From: Avena insularis
Taxonomy: Eukaryota > Streptophyta > Magnoliopsida > Poales > Poaceae
Length of the DNA stretch: 64,000 nt
Assembly: GCA_023614405.1 (NCBI GenBank)
Contig: JAJUPC010000226.1
Coordinates: 310,001-374,000 of the forward strand
Direction: 5' to 3'
Below the pieces are notes generated by a model, which did no database searches, was not told where the DNA came from, and saw only the letters and a program-made list of their open reading frames with translations. Positions 1 through 11,264 of the stretch are shown one piece after another; position 1 is the first letter of the stretch; each line of letters begins with the position of its first letter. Both the position numbers and the translations under genes were made by a program.

Positions 1-623
1 AGTATTTTGTTATGTAAAAACTTAGTGATTAAAGCTCTCACGAACTTGATGGCACACTTTATTTTTCTTGCCCCTAATAAACTTGAACCATTATGTCATC
101 TATGTTGTATATACTTGCACTTATACGTTGGGATTAGCGGAACCGTGCTGTCACGGGGAACGCTTTCAACATTGCACTTGTACTTTGTACACAGTTGATA
201 TCATGCTCTTTTGTCTATGGATGTCGTCGGTGTGAAATAAAAGGGGAGCTTGTAAGTCCATGGAGTTATGTATGTGTGTTAGAGAAATGCCTGAACCGCT
301 AGCCTAAGCCATGCCTAATCATGGTGGAAACTTGCAGCATCACCATAGTGACATCTATGAAGCTTTCTTTTTATAAAAAAGAGAGACATTGAGAAAAGAG
401 GAAAGAGATAAAAATGCACCATATTCCCCATGGTAAATAAGAAGATTGTTGAGATGCTCATTGTCTGCTTGCCTTGTCATTTTGTTTATGGGATAGCTTC
501 TGTACCATGTGCAAGCGATACCCTGTTGCCGGTTCTCTATGATACATATGTACTTACTATGACAAGAACTTATAGGTGACTAAAGTTTAGTAGCATGAGG
601 AGCGGCCCTCATATTCAAGGGAC
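1..623 (+). mobile_element. Element F1, internal 3' tail (left of CACTA-1)
   Basis: This non-coding stretch has no convincing reading frame. It is continuous with 4792-5465 once CACTA-1 (624-4791, TSD GAC) is removed, and that right-hand part leads into a polypurine tract and an LTR. I therefore infer it is part of the non-coding 3' internal region of the same Gypsy-type retrotransposon. The second F copy does not reach this far left, so direct paralogue support is lacking here. The 5' end of F1 lies outside the window. Confidence 0.5.
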
Positions 624-649
624 CGCTACTGCAGAAAGGCTTATAGCCG

Positions 650-960
650 CCGGGTGGTTAGTGACCAGCAAAACTATGTCTGTCAGGAATAAGTATTACC
701 AGCGACGGGCAAAGATAAGTCTGTCACTAATACAAAATACCAATGACAGGCGTATAAAAGTGCCTGTCACTAGTAGTTTTTGCGGAGGACGGGTGAGTAA
801 AAAAATTACTTAGTGACGGACATCTATAAATGCCTGTCACTGATAGCACTATGATTAGTGACAGTCTTAAAATATGCCTATCACTAGTATTTTTGTGAAA
901 GTCCACTTAAAAAAGAATTTTTTAATGATGGATATCTCTAAATGCTTGTCATCATTAACA
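650..960. repeat. CACTA-1 left subterminal repeats
   Basis: Repeated degenerate units built on GTGACAGGC / GCCTGTCACTA occur in both orientations, for example around 715-775 and 825-890. In CACTA elements such subterminal repeats are known transposase-binding sites. The same motif recurs at the other end (4505-4775). Confidence 0.8.
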
Positions 961-1758
961 TGTACATTTTTTACAATCCTAGCCGACTGGAGCGTTGCCA
1001 CCTGCTCGCCGCCTTCTAGACCGACCGCCCTTGGGCCTCCTTCGTTGGTCTAGCCTAGCCTGTCGCGCACTGCCCCCGCGTCATCTCCCTGGGCGGGACT
1101 GCTCCAACGCTTGGTCACTTTCACTGGAGCTCGGTCGAGTACAAAGTTTGAGGTTATGTTTGAGTTAAGACTCCATAGACAGAATCACAACCTGAAAGCT
1201 AGAATCCCAACCAAAATGACTAGCAAGCCTAGGCAAAGTGCGTTCTGTCAAACAAATACTTGATAATTACCAGCCATGCCATGCGGCAAGTGGGGAAAAT
1301 CCCTTTTGTTTCGCTGCGCAATACTTGTTTAGGCCGATTTTAATATTATCATTCACGAAGCTGCTTAATTTGATAGATCCAAAGCTCCAAAATTAAAGAA
1401 CAACACAATTGTTAGACAAAAAAGGGTACGTGGGACCATGGGGTGTGTGCACCTCTATTTATCCCAAAAAGTACGTATTTTAATTCAACAAGGACACATT
1501 GAGATATTTGCACGAAACAAACAAACTACTAACATTTTCGTTCCACGTCCCTTAAAAAAGCATATGTGTTCTACTTCTATTCACGATCTGTACTAGCGAG
1601 AGGAGAGGAGAGGAGAGGCGAGCTAGGGTTACCCCTCGCCGCCTTCTTCCGACGGCCTCCGACGGCTAGCCTACCGACAAGAGACTTCCATCCGCCGCCC
1701 CTGTCCCCTCCTTCACCAGACCGATGCCCGACCCGGTTCGCCCGTTGCTCGAGGCCCC

Positions 1759-2015
1759 ATGCCGCCGCCGTCTCGAACGCCCGTGCCCTCGCGCCGCCAC
1801 CTGCAGGAACGCTGCCCGATGCCGGAAATCGACTTGATCCGCATGCAGGTATGTTTCACCCCTCCTTGGCATCTCCTTCCATGCCCATCCCATCCCTCAA
1901 ATTTCTGTATTTTTTCTGAATTTGGCTATACATGATTTCAGACTCGTTCAGTTCCCCAATTCTTCCCAAGCCGCCACCGTCCCCGCTACCAGCAAATTGA
2001 CACCCAGGACCCAAG
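1759..2015 (+). pseudogene. Captured two-exon gene fragment of unknown origin (inside CACTA-1)
   Basis: A GC-rich leader from about 1600 runs into an ATG at 1759 with 30 open codons ending at 1848. A GTATGT donor follows at 1849. The next exon-like block, 1942-2015, begins after TTTCAG and ends at a GTAAAT donor. The frame is phase 0 at the first junction and remains open across it for about 25 more codons. The base composition (rich in CCG and CGC) is unlike the surrounding AT-rich DNA, as for the start of a grass gene. I do not recognise the protein, which includes the string PEIDLIRMQ just before the splice. No downstream exon of the same gene is evident. This is probably a transduplicated fragment; whether it is transcribed, and joined to the ECR1-like exon at 3164, cannot be told from sequence. 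Confidence 0.5.
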
Positions 2016-2223
2016 GTAAATCCTGCCATTAGCTAGTCGACTCTTTGGAAAATACAAATGGCCATTTCAGTAATGAATCAGATTATTGAGTCCTGATTCA
2101 GTTTCATATTTTATCATACTCATTTCAATATGTTTCACGCTGTAGTTCATATACATCTTCAAGACCCAGCCGTAATAGTGTCTCGGGAATAACTCAACTG
2201 TAGTTTGTGAGTAGTTCGTTATA

Positions 2224-2347
2224 CTCCCCCCGTCCTAAAAAAGATGTCTCAAGTTTGTCTAAACTTGAATGTATGTAGACACTATTTATTATATAGATAC
2301 ATTAAAATTCAAACAAACTTGAGACATCCTTTTTAGGACGGAGGGAG
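2224..2347. mobile_element. Stowaway-type MITE
   Basis: The 124-bp element starts CTCCCCCCGTCCTAAAAAAG and ends with the inverted repeat of CTCCCTCCGTCCTAAAAAGG. The dinucleotide TA flanks both sides (2222-2223, 2348-2349). These are the hallmarks of Tc1/mariner-related Stowaway MITEs of Triticeae. The long termini can fold into an almost complete hairpin. It sits in putative intron sequence of the captured gene material, so it may have been present before capture or inserted later. Confidence 0.93.
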
Positions 2348-3163
2348 TATAAGGTTATAGAAATGCCACATATAGCAAGTGAAAATGGTATATTTAGAGA
2401 GAACCTACAATGCCGCTCATTTGATTTCAGTTGTAGTTGGCCTTTGTAAATGGGTATATCTAGAAAAAAATACAAGTATTCCATCTGCTAATTAATCTTT
2501 CTGTAGTTTCTTTCTTTTCCTTAGTGATATGTTCAAAGCTCGGCACATGAAGTAGAGTAGTTATATGATCCTTGTGCTTGTGGTTTGCTAGCTGGTGATA
2601 CCTTTTATTATTAAGAAATACTAACATATTTTGACTTGGAACATGCTTCTGATTTTGTATGTTAACCCTGTGATTGTACATACCTTTATTAAGAAATACT
2701 TCTGACCATATAGGTTCATAGTTGTACTATTTTTCATAAAAATTAATGAGCGTGGTCTATTAGTTTCTTTGTTCCAGCTCTCATTGTGTTATTAGGATAG
2801 TATATTTTTTCTAAAGGATAAACACAGTTTCAGTGTATCAACTGTATTTTCAATCTGGAAAATTACTGTACAGATAGTGCCTGGGGATATTGCAATCCAC
2901 ACTGTAGTTAATTTTGATTTGTGGCCAAGCAAGTATGATGTAGATTATTCCTATATATGCAGGTTCTTACATCAAGTTTCTTGGCAAGTTCACTTCAACA
3001 ATCATACTAAGCTGGCAGTGGAAGTTGTGGTACTAATTGGTCTTTGCTCATGTTAGGTAAAAGTTTCCTCCGTTAATGAAGTGTAATGGATCTTGGAATC
3101 AAGAAGAATATAATTTTAATATAAGAGGGCATGCGTGCATGACATGTGTATTCTTGATTACAG

Positions 3164-3285
3164 GGTGTTGTCGAGAATATCATCCCAGCCATTGCTTCAA
3201 CAAATGCAATTGTTTTTGCTACTTGTGCACTGGAAGTTTTGAAGCTCATCTCTGGCTGCAACAGAAGTGTGTCAAATTATCTCAT
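3164..3285 (+). pseudogene. ECR1: Captured exon of the NEDD8/RUB-activating enzyme E1 catalytic subunit (ECR1/UBA3)
   Basis: This 122-nt block begins after an intron-like ATTACAG acceptor and ends at a GTGAGT donor (3286). It is open in one frame and encodes a peptide containing NIIPAIASTNAIV and LKLISGC. From memory this matches the region of plant ECR1/UBA3 that follows the catalytic-cysteine domain, with a handful of substitutions. In its native gene ECR1 pairs with AXR1 in the nucleus to activate RUB/NEDD8 for cullin modification. Here only one exon plus neighbouring intron sequence is present, inside a CACTA transposon. There is no adenylation domain, catalytic cysteine or ubiquitin-fold domain, so it cannot make an enzyme. 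The upstream sequence from about 2960 is presumably the captured intron. Expression, if any, could only yield chimeric or regulatory RNA. Confidence 0.85.
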
Positions 3286-4189
3286 GTGAGTTTCATTGCT
3301 ACATGCCCCATTTTTAGTATGTTACTTGAATAGTTGGTTTCACCAAAGAGTAAGATTGATGGTGATATTCAGCTAGTTTCATTGTTGTATCGCCCAAGTT
3401 TAGTTGCATACTTTTTTTATCGGGGAAAAGATAGTTGCAGACTTGCAGTTACTATTTTATTGCCAAGGATATTACTAACTAATCGAATACAAAAGAAAGA
3501 AGATAGGCCTTAATAAATTTTAATTAGAAATTTGGGAACTAATAAAGTCCACCACCAAGGATATTATTTTGTGTCATGTATTGGATCTATTATATGAATA
3601 AATTATCAGAAGTTCTATACCAGAGTAGAAGCATTGAGATCAACACTCCTATAAGTAGTGAAAGAAGACCAAAAAATATCCACTTTTGTAGCTTTTGTAG
3701 AAACAAGTCTAGCTTATTGCATCAGCGTTGTTTGCATCCAGCTGGGAATAAATCAATTATGGGTTGAGGATTGCAGAAAAAAGCAACGACAATCCAGTAA
3801 TCAAGGAACATTAAATTCTTACGTTATTTTATGTGTATGAATGTTGAATGTGCGTTGGTATGAGGTGCTACAGCTAATCTTTAAGAATAAAACTAATATG
3901 TGTTGATGCATTTATTTAATCATCTATATAATTGTAATGAAAGGTAAATGAGAAAGATGTGTGCCTATGTCAATCTTTTTTTCCAACACTTACTGTATCT
4001 TAGTGAAGTACTATATCAGTTAAATATATGACTTATGACACCCAGATTATTGGGTTTCTATATTGTGAAATACCAACGTGTCATTTCTCCTCATTGTCTA
4101 TATTATCTTGTAATGTAATCAAATATTTCATGATGAGTATGTCCAAGTCTTTAAGAAGCTATCAATAGCTAACAATCACATGATTGTGC

Positions 4190-4308
4190 CCTTTTCAGGT
4201 GAGGAAATAGAAGGCTCTGCCAAAGTATCCATCACTAACAATCGCATCCTCTTCAGGCGAGGAAATAGAAGGCGTCCTCTTAAGGCGAGGAAATAGAAGG
4301 ATCTGCCA
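4190..4308 (+). repeat. Three imperfect tandem units containing GGCGAGGAAATAGAAGG
   Basis: The core GG(C/T)GAGGAAATAGAAGG occurs three times, near 4198, 4257 and 4284. It is preceded by CCTCTT or CCTTTT and followed by CTCTGCC or ATCTGCC in two of the copies. The repeats lie between the captured exon and the right subterminal repeats of CACTA-1. No function is apparent. Confidence 0.75.
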
Positions 4309-4504
4309 ATTTTTTTCTATGATAAATTGCAAGTGCTTATTCTGTTGTGTGAATATTATGTCGTGTTGGGCTATGTGAATGTATCGTTGGGAAAACATTT
4401 TATTGTGCTATCTGATATATCCGTGGAAAATTAATTAAATTTCTTATAACATCTTATTGTGCTATTTGAAATATTCGTGGAAATTGCATTTAATTATTTT
4501 ATTA

Positions 4505-4791
4505 CTGAAATTGATCAGTGACGGGCATGATAAGGGACTGTCACTACAAAACCCCATAGGGCTGCAAACTTTGATCGCAACTAGTGACATGCATCTCTTT
4601 TGCTCGTCACTGGTAATATACATACTAATGACTAGCATGTGTAAATGCCTGTCACTAGTACAGATACTAGTGACAGGCACAAGCCTGTCACTAGTAACCT
4701 TATACCACTGACTAGTTAATAGTGACAGATGATTTGCCTGTCACTAATGGGCCATTTGAGCCTGTCACTAATAGCCTATTCTGTAGTAGTG
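4505..4791. repeat. CACTA-1 right subterminal repeats and terminal inverted repeat
   Basis: At least six copies of TGACAGGC or its complement lie between 4510 and 4775, several paired as short inverted repeats. The terminus TATTCTGTAGTAGTG (4777-4791) complements CACTACTACAGAATA. The arrangement mirrors 624-960 at the other end. Confidence 0.85.
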
Positions 4792-5465
4792 GACATGAGA
4801 TTGCCAACTTATACTTTGTCAAGCATATACTCCATAGTTTGTTCACTTTAACTTTAATCACTTCAAGATACTTATGATAGGGGCAATGCGGGCTGAAAGC
4901 TAACAAGTACCATAATTTTTGGAAGCTCTTTTTGAAACTTGAAATCCCTGCTTCTCTTTATGAAGGATCTTTATTTCACCATTATATTGAGTCTCCACCT
5001 TCTACATTTAGGCACCAGTTAAGAGAGCATAGTTGCCATTCTTAGTTTTATGTGCATTGTCCCAAAACTTATTAATTGATGCATATTGTTGATATAACTT
5101 GTTCTTATGCTATTTGTATCTAGTCACTCTTATTAACTTTGAAGGTGTCCTATTCATCTATTTGCTACTCCATGAGGGACAAGCTGATGGCCACTATGCT
5201 ATGTTTTCTGTATGTGAAACAAACAAACATTTTTCAATGCATGTTATTCATGATCTTTGTTTGTAGCCTTTTATGTTGCATGCATAGTTATTTTGTCTTA
5301 CTATTAGAACTCCATCTTTCATACTCATGTTTAGAGTTCTTTGATCCCATCTTTCATTGCTTGCAAATGGTTTGATCTTGTTTTGATGGTGCATGTCCCC
5401 TCAAAAATTATTCTTTTTATCACTTACCTACTCGAGGACGAGCAGGAGTTTAGCTTGGGGATGCT
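4792..5465 (+). mobile_element. Element F1, internal 3' tail up to the polypurine tract
   Basis: The segment 4871-5465 is closely similar to 52915-53507 in front of the second F LTR, so it belongs to the 3' internal region of the F family. It ends in the block CTCGAGGACGAG, then GTTTAGCTTGGGGATGCT, a purine-rich primer site directly before the LTR. No coding region is visible. The undisturbed junction at 4868-4875 serves as the empty site for insertion of element I into F2. Confidence 0.8.
5431..5442 (+). other. Pre-polypurine hairpin of F1 (CTCG-AGGA-CGAG)
   Basis: A 4-bp stem with a 4-base loop lies just upstream of the purine-rich primer site. It is the minimal form of a dyad found at the same place in elements F2, L, G, D and C. 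Confidence 0.5.
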
Positions 5466-6999
5466 TGATACGTTGGAATCTATAATTTTTGATGTTCCAT
5501 GCTTGTTTAGTATCTACTTTGCTTTGCTTTGTCCAAACTTTGAGGTGTTTTTATTTGTTTTCTGGTATTAACCTATTAACAAGTTGCCACAGTGCCAGTT
5601 GCCTGTTCTCTGCTGTTTCTGGTTCCAAAAAAGCTAGTAAGGAAATATTCTTTGAATTGGACGGGGCAAAAGGGAAAGTCAATATTTCACCGAGGAGAAC
5701 ACGGAGTCCAGAGGAGAGACGGAGGGGAGCCATGGCACCCCTAGGGCCCACCCTAGGAACGGCAGGCGGGGTGTGGGCCCCCGCCTCCTGCCTCGCCTCT
5801 TCGCCTATAAGAAGCCCCTGATGCTTAAACCCTAAGCACCTGATCAATATTCCAGGAAACCGTCTGTAGCCGCCACCACCATCTTCCCTAGATCAGGGGG
5901 TCTGAAGATCTTTCCGGCACCCTGCCGGAGGGGATATCATCCTGGAGGCTTTCTTCTTCATCATGCCAGCCTCCGGTATGAAGAGTGAGTAGTTTCACCT
6001 TGGACTACGGGTCCATGTAGTAGCTAGATGGTTGTATCTCCTCCTTTGTGCTTTTATGTCTAGATCTTGTGAGCTCCGTTCATGATCAAGATCTCATCTA
6101 TTTGTAATCATGCATATTTTGTTTGCAGAGATCCGATGGATATTGAGATTACGATGTTAGATTGATTAATGGTTTTGTCTTATTGATTGTATCATGTATG
6201 TGTTGTTTGTGATCTTGCATGCTCTCTGTTGTTAGTAGCTATCTTGGCTAAGTAGTTGCCAGTGACTCCAAGAGGGGGTATTTATGCTCGATAGTGGGTT
6301 CATGCCTCTATTTAATCCAAGGGAAGTGACAGAAATCTCTAAGGTTGTAAATGTGTTGTTGCCACTAGGGAGAAAACAATGGTCTCTTGTTCATGGAACA
6401 AGTGGATTATTTACCTTACACACTTTGCTTAAAGAAGTTGTCTGTTGCTTGCAACTTAATATTGGAGGGGGTTCGGATGATAACCCAAAGGTGGACGTCT
6501 AGTCATAGATGCAGTTGGATTGCGGTCTATGTATCTTGTTGTATTGCCCAATCGAATCTTAGGATCATGATGTCTAGTATTAAATTGTTATGTCTTGCAC
6601 GTCCTGTCAATTGCCTCGCTGTAATTTTTTTACCCAGCAAGCCATGTTTGTTTATCTAAGGAGAACACCTCTAGTGAACTATGGACTCCGGTCCAATCTT
6701 TACCATTGATACATCTTCCACTGTTACTGTTTACTTTCTACAAACCACTATTACCTTCCACACCATATATTTAATCCTTTATTACAGCAACCGGTGAGAT
6801 TGACAACCTCACTGTTCGTTGGGGCAAAGCCTTGAGTTTGTGTTGTGTAGGTCTCCAAGTTGCTTGCAACACCTTTGAGACGTTTCATTCCTCCTACTGG
6901 TTCGATAACCTCGGTTTCTTACTGAAGGAAGACTTGCTGATGTGGTGCATAACACCTTGCTCTTGGGGTCTCCCGACGAAGCGCTCTCAGGCGCCATCA
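5466..6999 (+). mobile_element. F1 3' LTR (Gypsy-type, 1.5 kb)
   Basis: The LTR starts TGATACGTTGG after the purine-rich tract and ends GCGCCATCA. It is collinear with 53508-55009 over its whole length. A TATA-like CTATAAG (5815-5821) follows a GC-rich segment, consistent with the U3/R promoter. From memory this LTR type, with TGATACGTC termini and the GACTCCAAGAGGGGGTATTTATGC region, belongs to a group of Gypsy families abundant in Triticeae. Sequence after 6999 switches to element I in reverse. F1 therefore appears to be inserted in I, with the first bases after 6999 as the right target duplication; the left one is outside the window. Confidence 0.85.
5816..5821 (+). promoter_or_regulatory. 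Putative TATA box of F1 LTR
   Basis: TATAAG lies in CCTATAAGAAGCCCC, about 350 bp into the LTR and next to a GC-rich stretch. The equivalent in F2 is TATAAAGA at 53823. Confidence 0.5.
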
Positions 7000-9032
7000 G
7001 CAACTCAGATGTCCATAATCGGGGACACGGCTAATCGATTAGATTATACACCCTGCAAGGGTCAGTACCCTTTACCCATGTGACCTGGCCAGCCCAGCTT
7101 GTACCACCACTCTCATATTGGGTGATGATAGGGAGAAGTCCAAGAAGGGACTGTTCAGGAAGTAGCTCCACAAACCTAACACGCACCGTACCAGCCTACC
7201 AAAATTTTACATCTCTGGCTACATGGGTTCAAGTTGCCACAACCTACTAAGTCCAGCCAAATTCCCATTTCATTATTGGCACATGGTTGTACACGTAAGC
7301 TACCAAATGAAGAAGCCAATCATTTTCTCTTGATACTTGGGTGCCTTTCCGCAATGATACCAACAAAAATTATCAATTCCATCGCACCCAGGAGGTTCAT
7401 TGATTATGTTGTTTTTAGTTTTTGCAAACCAACACTTTTAGAAACAACTTCCAGTGATGTATACCAGCCCTCGTTCATCAGAGCACGGCTAAGTACATCT
7501 ACCAACGGTGGCTCAACTACAAGATATCCCTACCACATAATAAGATATAGCATAGTGATAGTAATCCCTAACATGCAACTACAAAATATACCACAATGCA
7601 TTGAAAAATAAGAGGACTACAATCATGAACAAATTATCATCTACTTGTCTTGGCTGCAGCGATCGAAGGAACAATCCTCACACGAGCAAGCGTTGCACTC
7701 GTCACAATCTACACGATATAATTGCAACACATAAACAATCCAAACACAACCATAGATAAATTCACAAGTGCATGCATGGCTTGTAAATGCAAGTCTCAAT
7801 ATAATATAGGTGCTCTCTTCTGTATAAGACTACTGATGATATACAAGGATTAATTTTGATACATTGAAAACAATGGATAAGAAAATAGTGCTCCAAATAA
7901 TGGATTCTAAAGCAAATAATAATCTCAGGTTGTGTACTATGTGGTTAAATCTGGGATAAATTCCCACTGCATAGGCAAGCTAATTTGTGACCAGGGCCAA
8001 CTGGAATCACTCAAAAAAGACTTACAGAACTTTTGAATAATTAAAATACTCCAGAAAGCCTTCTAATTGCTTATGCAATTTTAAGTACCATAAGGCTACC
8101 TTTTTTATTCAAAAACATATTCCACTTGTTCTTGTGATTCCATAGACATATTATTTGTAATTTTCTAGGCAGTACTTGATTTACTATGATTTTATTACTC
8201 TAATTAGGATATTAATCTATTTAATTAATCACAGCAAAACCTTACTGCAAAAGTCTAAACTAACTACATAGAAATGTTCTATGTGAAATTATGAATCCAA
8301 CGATACCTCTTTTGAAATTTTTGGACCTGTAGATTAGTTGATATGGATTTTACAATTTTACTCAATTTCTGCAAAAATTAGCCTATTTAATTAAACGGAA
8401 AAAGGCGCGGACTGGTCAAACGCTGACTCAGCGCTGACTGAGCGGGTTGACTGGTCAGTGGTCGTCGGTCAAAGCCGATCTGGACCGTTTGTCCCAGATC
8501 CGATGGCTGAGAACGCGCGGGCGGGGTGCTCACCGACGGCGGCGGCTCCGGCGAGGTTCGATGGCGACGAGGTGGCGTATGACGTGCAGGGACCGACAGC
8601 GGTCCTCAGGGTGGCGTTGGCGGTGCTCCTCGTGTCCTCGAGCAGCGGCAACGGCGAACCAAAGGCGCGGCGGCGGGCGTCTGTCTCCGGCGAGGTTGGC
8701 GGGGCTCTGTGTGCAAGGGAAACTAGTCGAGGCGGGTCAAGCGAGATCGGGGAAGATGTCCAGGGGAAAAGGGGGGCGAGGGGGTGGCCGGTCACGGCGA
8801 GGAAGCTCCTTACCGAGCAATGGCGACGGCGATCCCCAACTCCGGCGACCAATCACCGATTCGTGGGGGCGCGATATGCTAGGGTTCAAGGGGGTTCGAT
8901 AGAGGACTTCGAGAGCTATATGGCGAGGCAAGCGGGTGCGCGGGGCTCGACCGAAATCGTGTGGAAATCGGCCTTGATGTCCGTGTCCAGCGCGAGCTGT
9001 GGCGGCGCGCAGCTAACAGGTGGGCCCGACCT
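7000..9032 (-). mobile_element. Element I: LTR fragment, minus strand (left part)
   Basis: On the minus strand, 7000-7500 matches the 3' third of the element C LTR (60060-60560), with many differences. Shared parts include a block around GGTTATGGACA, a CCCTGC-AGGG palindrome and the ATTGGGTGATGATAG segment. 8400-9032 is GC-rich, like the leader region of the other long LTRs. The fragment is truncated at 7000 by F1 and at 9033 by CACTA-2. It resumes at 52600-52914, where the LTR start TGTCACATACC is found. It is a relative of C and D, not the same family. The large open frames at 8447-9119 differ in every frame and look like chance in GC-rich DNA. Confidence 0.75.
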
Positions 9033-9089
9033 CACTACTAGGAAAACGGCTATAGGTAATCCACACATCTGTGGCGCACGTGCTAGTGG

Positions 9090-9375
9090 TGCCCCACGGG
9101 TAAAATAGACGTGACGCACTGCCCATAGGTGCCCTACGGCTCATTGCCGTAAGCGTGGCGCAGATGGGGGTGGTTCGCCACGGCTATGTGTGGGCCAGGG
9201 CACATGTGGCCGCAACACACATACCCGTAGCGCACTATGTTAAGGTGCGCTAGGGATGTGAAACTTAGTCGTAGCGCACCTTAACCTAGTGCGCTACAGG
9301 TATGTGTGCTGCAGCAGCTGGGTCAACTTAGCCGTAGGACACTTTGCCTTAGTGCCCTACGGCTAAGTGGCCTAC
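9090..9375. repeat. CACTA-2 left subterminal repeats
   Basis: Dense copies of CGTAGCGCAC / GTGCGCTACGG-like units occur in both orientations between 9090 and 9375. Further copies are at 9745-9775 and 10345-10495. They are the expected transposase-binding arrays and do not resemble those of CACTA-1. Confidence 0.75.
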
Positions 9376-9821
9376 ACCAACTCCACCCCCCTGGATCGCC
9401 TTTTTAGCTTTGCAAAAAATAAAATAAAATGAAAAACACTTCAAAAAATAAAATACTTTCATATTTAGGTAGATAATGTGGTCTAGTTTCTAGGAAAATT
9501 AACAAACATGAATTTCGATTTTTTCTGAAAAAAAGTCATGCCACGGTAAAACGGCCGTAACTTTCGCATACAATGTCAAAAAAAGTATAATATACCAAAA
9601 TGACGAGAACGAGATTCCAGATCCTCTTGCAACACCTTTAGGTCGTTTTGCGATTTTTTAAAATCTCAAAATTCAAAAAGAGTAAAAAGTTATGGCAAAA
9701 AGAAGATTTTTTGCTGCAGAAAAAAAAATTGAGGCAACTTACCCGTAGCACACCACCACCTAGTGCGCCATGAGTAAGTTGGGCGGGATTCAAAATTCGA
9801 ATCACCACCCCGCCCACCTAC

Positions 9822-10008
9822 CTCCCTTTCTCTATCTCTTCCTTCCTCTTCTCTTCCTTTATCCCTCTCTTCTTCTCTTCGTCTTCTCTTCCTCCCTCTC
9901 TTCTTATCTTCCTTCCTTCCTCTTCTCTTCCTTCCTCCCTCTCTTCTTCTCTTCCTCTTCTCTTCCTCTTCTCTCCCTCCCTCTTCTCCTTCTCCTCACT
10001 TCGGCCTC
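9822..10008 (+). repeat. Pyrimidine-only tract, CTTCCT/CTCTTC-rich
   Basis: About 185 bases are almost exclusively C and T on the plus strand, made of irregular CTTCCT and TCTTCTCTTC units inside CACTA-2. The long reading frames covering it on both strands are composition artefacts. Confidence 0.9.
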
Positions 10009-11254
10009 CTCCGACCAAGGACGACCATGGGTAACCAGCTCCTTCGGATTTCGTCGTTGCCTCATCCGACCACACGTCCTCCGGCCGCCGCAGCCACCAC
10101 CTCCTCCGACCATACCTCCGTCCACCTCCGACTGCACCTCCAGCCGTATCCTCCAACAACACCTAATCCTACTACCTCAACACCGACGAGGACTAGCACG
10201 ACCACGGCCTCCCGCACATCCCTGCGGTGGTAGGTCGTGGCCACGACCACTGCTCCGGCAAGGCGACGCGATGGCGGCGATTTCTGGACCCGATTGCTTT
10301 TGCAATTCAAAACGAGGGTGTTGTTTGCATTTTTTATTTTTTGAAAAACACATCTGTGGCGCACCTGTACCCCTACCCGTGGAGCACCTAGTAGGGCGCT
10401 ACGCCTATCCTCATATAACCGTAGCGCACCAGGGTAGTGCGCTACGGGCACTTTTTAGCCACAGCGTACGCCTAGTGGCGCACCACTAGTGCGCCACTGT
10501 GGTGACCCAACATACCACTGCATGTTGTAGTATACTATAGTCGTGGACATAACACTCACGGAGTACCATTCCGCAAATATTACATCCTTAGAGTGGTACG
10601 ACAGAAACAAAGCGGGTCCACAACATACATTATCATTATTACAACCAGAAATTACATGATGACTTTGAGATTCTCCTAGGTCCATAGAGGTATCTCGATA
10701 AATCAGGGCTAAACCATAATAACTCTGAGAACAGAATAGAGAAGCAACTAACTTTAAGGTTTATACGAGATTTAATATATATATAGAGGATAGAGATTTA
10801 TGCTACTGGACTAGATCACTATATATGATACATCTACACTTCAGATACGTCGGTCTCCATTCCATAGATGTTTTCGTAATTGTTCCCTTTGACGCTTTTG
10901 GATACTTCTGGTTCTTCATAGAGGAATTCTTCTTGGTCTTCAATTGGATATAGTATTTCCTCTTCCTGGCCGTTATTATCTTCATAATCTAGCAGGGGTT
11001 AAGAAGATACGTTGAGTAAGAGCGTACTCAACAAGTTCACCAAAAAGGAGTATTTGATGCACTATAACTACAGCCACAGCCCATAGGTCGTAGGCAATGC
11101 AAGTTTTTATAAACATTTCTTCAAAGGTTTCTTTTATTCTGAAAATCTATGTCCATCAGCCTTCACGGGTTTACCAGAACTTTCATGGAGTTCCTTTCCC
11201 GCCGCATTCGTAGCTCCTTCCCAGAACAGGGAGTAACAAGTTACAGTTCTTACA

Positions 11255-11264
11255 CTCTGCAGAG
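11255..11264 (-). other. CTCTGCAGAG palindrome in G LTR
   Basis: This 10-bp palindrome is next to GGGTAAAGTAAC on the minus strand, about 0.76 kb from the LTR's 3' end. It belongs to the cross-family LTR module also seen at 17061, 31141, 41764, 45034, 57017 and 60500. In the right LTR the matching site (42762-42771) is CTCTATAGAG, still a palindrome. Confidence 0.55.

Larger units (their letters stand above)
624..4791. mobile_element. CACTA-1: non-autonomous CACTA (En/Spm) DNA transposon with captured gene fragments
   Basis: The right terminus, read inward on the minus strand, is CACTACTACAGAATAGGC, a canonical CACTA end. The left terminus at 624 is the slightly decayed CGCTACTGCAGAAAGGC. 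The flanks carry a perfect 3-bp target duplication, GAC at 621-623 and 4792-4794, as expected for the superfamily. Multiple copies of a TGACAGGC/GCCTGTCA motif sit just inside both ends. No transposase reading frame is visible in the 4.17 kb, so mobility would depend on an enzyme supplied elsewhere. The interior holds at least one recognisable host-gene exon (ECR1-like), two further exon-like segments with splice sites, a Stowaway MITE and a small tandem repeat. It resembles the gene-capturing Pack-CACTA type known from grasses. Confidence 0.9.

Noticed and set aside
8447..9119. Overlapping GC-rich open frames (up to 216 codons) in element I
   Set aside because: Several frames on both strands are open at once, as expected from GC bias in an LTR leader, and none has a recognisable domain.
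9770..10489. 239-codon plus-strand frame and overlapping minus-strand frames in CACTA-2
   Set aside because: The frames are produced by the homopyrimidine tract and by subterminal repeats; the peptide is Leu/Ser/Pro low-complexity.
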